DNA from: HLUCCA09 sp038757905
GTDB taxonomy: Bacteria; Pseudomonadota; Alphaproteobacteria; Rhodobacterales; Rhodobacteraceae
Assembly (NCBI GenBank): GCA_038757905.1
Contig: JBCDGG010000162.1
Coordinates: 1 to 10,572, forward strand
Length of the DNA stretch: 10,572 bases
Direction of reading: 5' to 3'
The position numbers were made by a program, and so were the translations under genes. Numbering within the stretch: position 1 is the stretch's first letter; every line of letters starts with the position of its first letter. Shown here piece after piece: positions 5,790 through 10,572 of the stretch. Under the pieces are notes generated by a model. That model worked only from the letters and a program-made list of their open reading frames with translations, did not search any database and was not told the DNA's origin.

Positions 5790-7631
5790 GTGCTGGACGA
5801 GCGCGACCGTGTGGGCGTGCGCGTCGTGATCGAGCTGAAGCGCGATGCGACGCCCGAGGTGGTGCTGAACCAGTTGTGGCGCTTCACGCCGATGCAGACG
5901 TCTTTCGGCTGCAACATGCTGGCGCTGAACGGCGGCCGCCCCGAACAGCTGACCTTGCGCGATTTCCTGACGTTTTTCATCTCGTTCCGGGAAGAAGTTG
6001 TTGCGCGGCGCACGGCCTACGAGCTGCGCAAGGCGCGCGAGCGGGCGCATATCCTGTGCGGCCTGGCCGTCGCCGTGTCGAATGTCGACGAGGTCGTCCG
6101 CACGATCCGAACCTCCGCCGATGCCGCCGAGGCGCGCGAACGCCTGATGGACCGGCGCTGGCCCGCGGCAGAGATTGCGCCCTTCATCCGCCTGATCGAC
6201 GACCCGACCCATACGATCAACGAGGACGGCACCTATAATCTGTCCGAGGTTCAGGCCCGCGCCATCCTCGACCTGCGCCTGCAGCGCCTGACCCAGCTCG
6301 GCGTGCAGGAGGTGACGGACGAGTTGGAGGAGCTCGCCGGCAAGATCACCGACTACCTCGATATTCTGCGCTCCCGCGAGCGGATCATGGCGATCATCTC
6401 CGACGAGCTGCGCGAGGTGCGCGCGCAGTTCGCCGTCGACCGGCGCACGGCCATCGAAGACTGGTCGGGCGATATGGAGGACGAAGACCTTATCGAGCGC
6501 GAGGATATGGTCGTCACCGTCACCCAGTCCGGCTACATCAAGCGCACGCCGCTGTCGGATTACCGGGCGCAGAAGCGCGGCGGCAAAGGCCTGTCGGGCG
6601 GCGATCTGAAGGATGACGATGTCGTTACCTCGCTCTTCGTGGCCAACACCCACACGCCGCTCTTGTTCTTCACCACCTCCGGCATGGTCTACAAGCTGAA
6701 GACGTGGCGCCTGCCCCAGGGCGGGCGCACCACCCGCGGCAAGGCCATCGTCAACATCCTGCCGATCCCGACGGGCACCGGCATCGCCGCCATCATGCCC
6801 GTGGACCGGGATGAGGAGGATTGGGGCGACCTGCAGATCGTCTTCGCCACCTCGGCGGGCGATGTGCGCCGCAACCGCCTGTCGGACTTCACCAATGTCA
6901 TGCGCAACGGCAAGATCGCGATGAAGCTGCCGGAGGACGAGGATGTGAGCCTCGTCAACGCGCGCATCGCCTCCGAAGACGACGATGTGATGCTGGTGAC
7001 GGCGCAGGGCCGCGCGATCCGCTTCCGCACCACCGATGTCCGCGTGTTCCAGAGCCGCGAATCGACCGGCGTGCGCGGCATCCGCCTGGCCGAGGGCGAC
7101 CGGGTGGTGTCGATGGCCGTCATCCGCCATTTCGAGGCCAGCCCCGAGGCCCGCGCTGCCTATCTCAAGATGCGCCGCGCCATGGCGGGCCTGTCGGACG
7201 AGGCCGAGCAGGAGACGGATGAGGACGAAGCCACCGCAACCGCCGACAGTTTCAGCCCCGAGGATTACGCGCGCATGTCGGCGGCGGAAGATCTGATCCT
7301 GACGATCACCTCGTCGGGGACGGGCAAAGTGTCGTCCTCCCACGATTATCCGGTGCGCGGCCGCGGCGGCCAGGGCGTGCGGGCGATGAATGCGGCGATG
7401 CGGGGCGGCCCGCTCGTGGCCTGTTTCCCGGTCGAGGCGGACGATCAGATCATGCTCGCCACCAGCACCGGCCAATCCATCCGCTGCCCGGTCGACGGCA
7501 TCTCTTTCCGGTCCCGCGGCGCGGGCGGCGTGAAGGTCTTCAACACCGCGCCGGGCGAACAGGTCGTCTCGGTGGCCTATATCGCGGAGCAGGCCGACGA
7601 CGAGCCGGAAGAGGCGGATCCGTCCGGCTGA
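5790..7631 (+). CDS. gyrA: GyrA C-terminal fragment (tower, coiled coil, DNA-wrapping domain)
   Basis: The rest of gyrA continues in frame after the TAG. If translated separately, the first plausible start is the GTG at 5790, with GAAGG ten bases upstream; this would be re-initiation and is speculative, since in intact homologues the position is internal. The part holds the tower remainder, the coiled-coil arms around residues 370-490 (full-length numbering), and the beta-pinwheel domain with its GyrA-box variant QKRGGKG (566-572). An acidic insert (about 773-794, rich in Asp/Glu/Thr/Ala) lies between blades. It ends normally in TGA, 10 bases before the next gene. Confidence 0.6.
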   Translation: MLDERDRVGVRVVIELKRDATPEVVLNQLWRFTPMQTSFGCNMLALNGGRPEQLTLRDFLTFFISFREEVVARRTAYELRKARERAHILCGLAVAVSNVDEVVRTIRTSADAAEARERLMDRRWPAAEIAPFIRLIDDPTHTINEDGTYNLSEVQARAILDLRLQRLTQLGVQEVTDELEELAGKITDYLDILRSRERIMAIISDELREVRAQFAVDRRTAIEDWSGDMEDEDLIEREDMVVTVTQSGYIKRTPLSDYRAQKRGGKGLSGGDLKDDDVVTSLFVANTHTPLLFFTTSGMVYKLKTWRLPQGGRTTRGKAIVNILPIPTGTGIAAIMPVDRDEEDWGDLQIVFATSAGDVRRNRLSDFTNVMRNGKIAMKLPEDEDVSLVNARIASEDDDVMLVTAQGRAIRFRTTDVRVFQSRESTGVRGIRLAEGDRVVSMAVIRHFEASPEARAAYLKMRRAMAGLSDEAEQETDEDEATATADSFSPEDYARMSAAEDLILTITSSGTGKVSSSHDYPVRGRGGQGVRAMNAAMRGGPLVACFPVEADDQIMLATSTGQSIRCPVDGISFRSRGAGGVKVFNTAPGEQVVSVAYIAEQADDEPEEADPSG

Positions 7632-7641
7632 GGCCGCGCAC

Positions 7642-8028
7642 ATGGCATTCGGGCCCGCCCTCGATCGCCTCGTCGCCCAGTATCTTTCGGCCTATGCGCG
7701 GCACGACGCGGCGGCCTGCGCCGCGCTCTTCACGGAAAACGCGCGGCTCGATCACCCCTATGGCACCCCGGGGCTGGGCCGGCCCGGGATCGCGCGGCTT
7801 CACGACGAATGGTTCGCCGAGGAAGAGCGCAACAAGAAGATGTGGGTGGTGGAGGCCGAGGCGGCCGGGCCGCTCGGCCACGCTTTGCTGGGATGGTCCG
7901 CCGAGGTCGGCCCGCCGAACGCTCAACCGCCCGAGTTTCTCTCGGGCGTCAGCCTGTGCCTGTTGCGGGCGGAGGGCACCGGGTGGCTGATCCACCGGCT
8001 CGCCCTTGTCCCCGCGCCCGGCTCGTAG
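7642..8028 (+). CDS. NTF2/SnoaL-like fold protein
   Basis: This 128-residue protein has the pattern of the NTF2-like superfamily (SnoaL type): an N-terminal helix, ALDRLVAQYLSAYARHDAAACAALFTENARLDHP (residues 6-39), a GRPGIARLHDEWF segment (47-58), then three or four beta strands ending in WLIHRLALVP. Proteins of this fold include small enzymes and ligand-binding proteins, so the fold alone does not give a substrate. H38, D55 and H118 are candidate pocket residues, by guess. It starts 10 bases after the gyrA stop with GAGG about 7 bases before the ATG, so it is probably transcribed with gyrA. It converges on the LpxR-like gene from the other strand. Confidence 0.75.
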   Translation: MAFGPALDRLVAQYLSAYARHDAAACAALFTENARLDHPYGTPGLGRPGIARLHDEWFAEEERNKKMWVVEAEAAGPLGHALLGWSAEVGPPNAQPPEFLSGVSLCLLRAEGTGWLIHRLALVPAPGS

Positions 8029-8047
8029 CCCGCAAAGGGCTTCTTAA
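8027..8047 (+). terminator. Weak terminator-like hairpin
   Basis: AGCCC (8027-8031) pairs with GGGCT (8037-8041) over a 5-base loop and is followed by TCTTAA. The stem begins inside the TAG stop codon of the upstream gene. It is short, so efficiency would be limited. Confidence 0.35.
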
Positions 8048-8076
8048 CCACCTCTACGCTTGACGGGGCGCGGCCC

Positions 8077-9045
8077 CTAGAAGCCGATGGTCAGGGCGAT
8101 CTCCCCCACGACCTGGCCTTCGGATTGGCCCTCGAACTCCTCGGACAGCCAGGTCAGACCGCCCTGGACAGACCAGCTCTGACCCGCCCACATCAGCCCG
8201 GCACGGGCGCGGCTGCGCACATTCTCTGGCCTGGGAAACGTATCGTTGTCCGGCAGGTAGACCGAGCTGGCGACGGAGGCGATGTCGGCCCCGAGCGACC
8301 AACCGAAGCCTGTCGCAGCGCCGCGCGTCCCCTCGACGAGCTGACCTGTGGTGACGTCGCGGATCAGCAGGCCGCCGGAGGCGAAGCTGCCCCCCACCAG
8401 ATCGACCCCGATCCGCGCGAACGTCTCGTCTCCGACCCGGGCGGAGGCGAAGGGCCTTGCCGAGACCGAGGCGCCGAGCGGAAACGCCCGGGCCGCTTCG
8501 CCGCTGACCACAAGATAGCTGGCGTCCCCGATCTGGGTTTCGGCGGCTTTGCTCGGATCGGGCAAGGACATCGATTCGTGCAGGTTGGCCTGCAACTCGT
8601 CGAGGCCCGTCTGCGGGCCGGTTAAGACGAGATCCGCGCCCAGCCGGTAATCGAGCCCGGATTGGCGGAAATAGGAATGCACCCCGAAGGACAGCGTGCC
8701 GGCATAGGGCCTGTCGCCCTCCTCGGGGTTGTCGAGGCTCTCGGGCGCCAGAATCTCGCCCCGGAAGCGAAACTCCAGCACGTCGCCGAAGCCGACCGGG
8801 TCCGCCCCTGTCCAGCCGGTGCCGTGGACGCCGTGGATCGAGATCGCACCGGTGCGCCAACGGTCGAGGATGTCGCCGAATCCGAAATCGTCGTTGGCAC
8901 CAAGGAAAGTCAGCCCCAGCCAGGAGCGCTGCGCATCGGCCATGGCCGGCGTGGCGGCGCTTGCCGCCAGGGCGACACAGATCGCGCCAAAGAGAGGGGC
9001 GCCGGTGCGCCGGGCGCGCGGGGTCGAACGATGCGGATGCGTCAT
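8077..9045 (-). CDS. LpxR-family (DUF2219) outer-membrane lipid A deacylase
   Basis: The 322-residue protein resembles LpxR, an outer-membrane barrel that removes the 3'-linked acyloxyacyl group from lipid A and so alters how the surface is sensed. A signal peptide is clear: basic residues 5-13, hydrophobic 17-33, probable cut after AMA at 36. Family marks are the N51-D52 pair in GANDDFGFGD (LpxR uses an N-D pair near its N-terminus), DRPYAG (111-116), and TGPQTG...LH (142-156), where H156 fits the catalytic His position. The chain ends in Phe, as barrel proteins do. An in-frame upstream ATG at 9228 would run into the DUF1223 gene and add a non-family arginine-rich stretch, so I chose 9045. 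It lies 65 bases downstream of the DUF1223 gene on the same strand. Residue assignments are by eye; deacylase activity is inferred. Confidence 0.8.
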   Translation of the reverse strand: MTHPHRSTPRARRTGAPLFGAICVALAASAATPAMADAQRSWLGLTFLGANDDFGFGDILDRWRTGAISIHGVHGTGWTGADPVGFGDVLEFRFRGEILAPESLDNPEEGDRPYAGTLSFGVHSYFRQSGLDYRLGADLVLTGPQTGLDELQANLHESMSLPDPSKAAETQIGDASYLVVSGEAARAFPLGASVSARPFASARVGDETFARIGVDLVGGSFASGGLLIRDVTTGQLVEGTRGAATGFGWSLGADIASVASSVYLPDNDTFPRPENVRSRARAGLMWAGQSWSVQGGLTWLSEEFEGQSEGQVVGEIALTIGF

Positions 9046-9110
9046 GAAACTCTCGGGATGCCGGTTGTTGCGCCAGCCATCGCAAAGCTGCGGCGGCAGA
9101 GCAAGCGCCC

Positions 9111-9857
9111 CTAGCGCAATTCCGCCGCGGCGAGGATCGGACCGTGGCCCGTTTCCTGCACGATCACCACAGCCGGCTGATCGCCGGGCACATCCAGCCG
9201 CAGGGAAAGCGGGGTGTCGACGGTCCACTCCGCCACGACATCCCAGGCGGTGACGATGTTGGCATAGCTGAGCGTCCGGCCGGCATTCTCGCCCCGCAGA
9301 ATCTCGACGCGGCCCTCCGGCTTGTAGCGCACGAGCTGCACGACGAGTTCGGCGGTGGCTTGTGTCAGGGCGCGCGCCTCGATCTGCAGAACCTCGCCCG
9401 TCCGCTCGGCGGTGAGGGCGATCTGCGGCGGCGCGGCGCGTTGTTCTTCCACCGCATTCACGACGGCCATCGCCTTGGCCCCCACGACGCGCGCGCGCCC
9501 CTCGACGATGATCTGCGGGGTGTAGATCATGCGCTCGCCGGAGGCCCGGGCATAGGCCTTCTGCCGCACGGTGTGCTCGGGCCGGGCAAAGCTGTCCTTC
9601 CAGCCGATGTAATCCCAGTAGTCGACGTGAAGCGCGAGCGCGATCACGCCCTCTTCCTGGGCAAGGTCCCGCAGGAGCTGATCAGCCGGCGGGCAGGACG
9701 AGCACCCTTGAGAGGTGAAGAGCTCGACCACGACAGGCGAGCGCTCGGCCCCTTCCGAGCTGGTCTGGGCCGTGGCGGATCCCAGACTGGCGGCCGTCGC
9801 CAGCGCAGAGGCGGCGACCAGCCGCGCGACACTCCTACCCATTCCCCTGATCCCCAT
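9111..9857 (-). CDS. DUF1223 secreted thioredoxin-fold protein
   Basis: This 248-residue protein belongs to the DUF1223 family. A signal peptide (SVARLVAASALATAASLGSATAQ, shown as blocks around residues 9-31) points to the periplasm. The mature part begins with a thioredoxin-like strand and CxxC motif, ELFTSQGCSSCPPAD (45-59, Cys52 and Cys55). It continues with HVDYWDYIGWKDSF (77-90) and the cis-Pro loop YTPQ (112-115), which pairs with the CxxC site in thioredoxin folds. A redox role is therefore plausible, but the family has no established function. The ATG at 9857 has AGG 9 bases upstream; a second in-frame ATG at 9842 has a closer purine run and is also possible. An upstream in-frame ATG at 10028 would extend into the promoter region without family similarity. 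It is divergent from acnA and may be transcribed with the LpxR-like gene. Confidence 0.88.
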   Translation of the reverse strand: MGIRGMGRSVARLVAASALATAASLGSATAQTSSEGAERSPVVVELFTSQGCSSCPPADQLLRDLAQEEGVIALALHVDYWDYIGWKDSFARPEHTVRQKAYARASGERMIYTPQIIVEGRARVVGAKAMAVVNAVEEQRAAPPQIALTAERTGEVLQIEARALTQATAELVVQLVRYKPEGRVEILRGENAGRTLSYANIVTAWDVVAEWTVDTPLSLRLDVPGDQPAVVIVQETGHGPILAAAELR

Positions 9858-9974
9858 GCGGTCCGATCCTCGCGTTGCCTGAGCTTCGCTTCTATCCCTA
9901 CGTCCTCGCCACGCCCAATCAACGAATTGCGAGAGCCTGTAGTAAAATGGGGGATAAGTTAGCCCCGCGTGATG

Positions 9975-9994
9975 CTGTACACGATGGTATACAG
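9975..9994. promoter_or_regulatory. Near-palindromic 20-bp element between DUF1223 gene and acnA
   Basis: A 20-base element with CTGTA and TACAG ends pairs at 8 of 10 positions about its centre. It is AT-richer than the coding DNA and contains TATACA (9988-9993), which could be a -10 box for acnA; no matching -35 at 16-18 bases is obvious. Its place in a 231-base divergent spacer suits an operator for acnA, for the DUF1223 gene, or both. Confidence 0.4.
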
Positions 9995-10034
9995 ACCTAC
10001 ACAGAAGCGTGTTTTTCCCTTGCAGCACAGGCGA

Positions 10035-10055
10035 TGAGGGGGCAGATCCCCCTCA
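10035..10055 (+). promoter_or_regulatory. Perfect 8-bp hairpin in the acnA leader
   Basis: TGAGGGGG (10035-10042) and CCCCCTCA (10048-10055) form a perfect stem closed by the 5-base loop CAGAT. It ends 19 bases before the ribosome-binding site of acnA. No T-tract follows, so it is not a standard terminator. It would be a stable structure in the mRNA leader if transcription starts upstream of it, as the spacer layout suggests. Confidence 0.55.
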
Positions 10056-10074
10056 ATGTCACAGGTCGCAATCC

Positions 10075-10082
10075 TAAGGAGG
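10075..10082 (+). promoter_or_regulatory. Strong ribosome-binding site of acnA
   Basis: TAAGGAGG lies six bases before the ATG at 10089. It is the closest match to the consensus in the window and fixes the acnA start. Confidence 0.85.
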
Positions 10083-10088
10083 CCACCC

Positions 10089-10572
10089 ATGTCCATCACC
10101 GTCGGTCACGACACCGCTAAGACGCGCCGCAACCTGACTGCGGGCGGAACAGCCTACGCCTATTACTCCATTCCGGCCGCCGAGGAGGCTGGGCTCGGCA
10201 CGTTCTCGCGCCTGCCGGCGGCGCTGAAAGTGGTGCTGGAGAACATGCTGCGGTTCGAGGATGGCGGACGGACGGTGTCGCTCGACGATATCAAGGCGTT
10301 CTCCGACTGGGCCGATCAGGGTGGCCAGAACCCGCGCGAGATCGCCTATCGCCCGGCCCGCGTGCTGATGCAGGACTTTACCGGCGTGCCCGCGGTCGTC
10401 GATCTGGCAGCAATGCGCGACGGGATCGTGTCGCTGGGCGGGGACGCGGAAAAGATCAACCCGCTGAACCCCGTCGATCTGGTGATCGACCATTCGGTGA
10501 TGATCGACGAGTTCGGCAACCCCCGCGCGTTCCAGATGAACGTGGACCGGGAGTATGAGCGCAATATGGAGC
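10089..10572 (+). CDS. acnA: Aconitate hydratase AcnA (5' part, runs off the window)
   Basis: AcnA interconverts citrate and isocitrate in the TCA cycle with a [4Fe-4S] cluster in the cytoplasm. Only the first 161 codons are present. They match the AcnA/IRP1-type N-terminus: YYSIPAAEEAGLGTFSRLPAALK (about residues 25-47), VVLENMLRFEDG, LMQDFTGVPAVVDLAAMRDG and NPVDLVIDHSVMIDEFG. These are the substrate-binding and core motifs of aconitase domain 1. The cluster-ligand cysteines lie further on, outside the window, so the gene's integrity cannot be judged. The start is set by an excellent ribosome-binding site. The gene is divergent from the DUF1223 gene, and its leader contains a strong hairpin that may regulate it. 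Confidence 0.95.
   Translation, partial: MSITVGHDTAKTRRNLTAGGTAYAYYSIPAAEEAGLGTFSRLPAALKVVLENMLRFEDGGRTVSLDDIKAFSDWADQGGQNPREIAYRPARVLMQDFTGVPAVVDLAAMRDGIVSLGGDAEKINPLNPVDLVIDHSVMIDEFGNPRAFQMNVDREYERNME

Noticed and set aside
8065..8077. Hairpin GGGGC-GCG-GCCCC as a terminator for the LpxR-like gene
   Set aside because: The stem is short, the loop is only three bases, and no T-run follows on the minus strand.

Overview
The window looks like a chromosomal segment of an alphaproteobacterium, most likely of the Rhodobacteraceae/Roseobacter type. The grounds are high GC throughout, a usg gene, a GyrA whose sequence resembles that group, an HlyU-family protein and an acnA/DUF1223 divergent pair. 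This is inferred from recognised protein families, not from a database search.

Layout. Positions 1-261 hold no gene I can support. A short HlyU-family gene lies on the minus strand (262-531), followed by about 410 gene-free bases with two hairpins, then a minus-strand tRNA-Leu(CAA) (941-1026). Next is a minus-strand gene for an unrecognised secreted protein (1105-2097). Reading away from it on the plus strand are a YqaA-type VTT/DedA membrane protein and DsbB, overlapping by 4 bases (2169-3262). An orphan 290-residue protein follows (3478-4350), closed by a terminator-like hairpin. The usg gene (4413-4682, minus) faces away from gyrA (4875-7631, plus) across a 192-base spacer with three palindromes. 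A small NTF2/SnoaL-like gene follows gyrA after 10 bases. Converging on it from the minus strand are an LpxR-family outer-membrane lipid A deacylase (8077-9045) and a DUF1223 thioredoxin-fold secreted protein (9111-9857). The DUF1223 gene is divergent from acnA, which starts at 10089 and runs off the window.

How the genes relate. Most are housekeeping or envelope genes: DNA topology (gyrA), TCA cycle (acnA), translation (tRNA-Leu), periplasmic thiol oxidation (dsbB), lipid A remodelling (LpxR-like) and a secreted CxxC protein (DUF1223). I see no transposase, CRISPR array, phage module or toxin-antitoxin pair.

The most striking observation is that gyrA, an essential gene, carries an in-frame TAG at codon 289 where a Glu codon (GAG) is expected, while coding continues in the same frame for another 629 codons. 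Other points worth a look are a perfect hairpin just upstream of the acnA ribosome-binding site, a near-palindromic 20-bp element in the acnA/DUF1223 spacer, and an orphan protein with a twice-used GDPEGA motif. I did not find a convincing new multi-gene system here.
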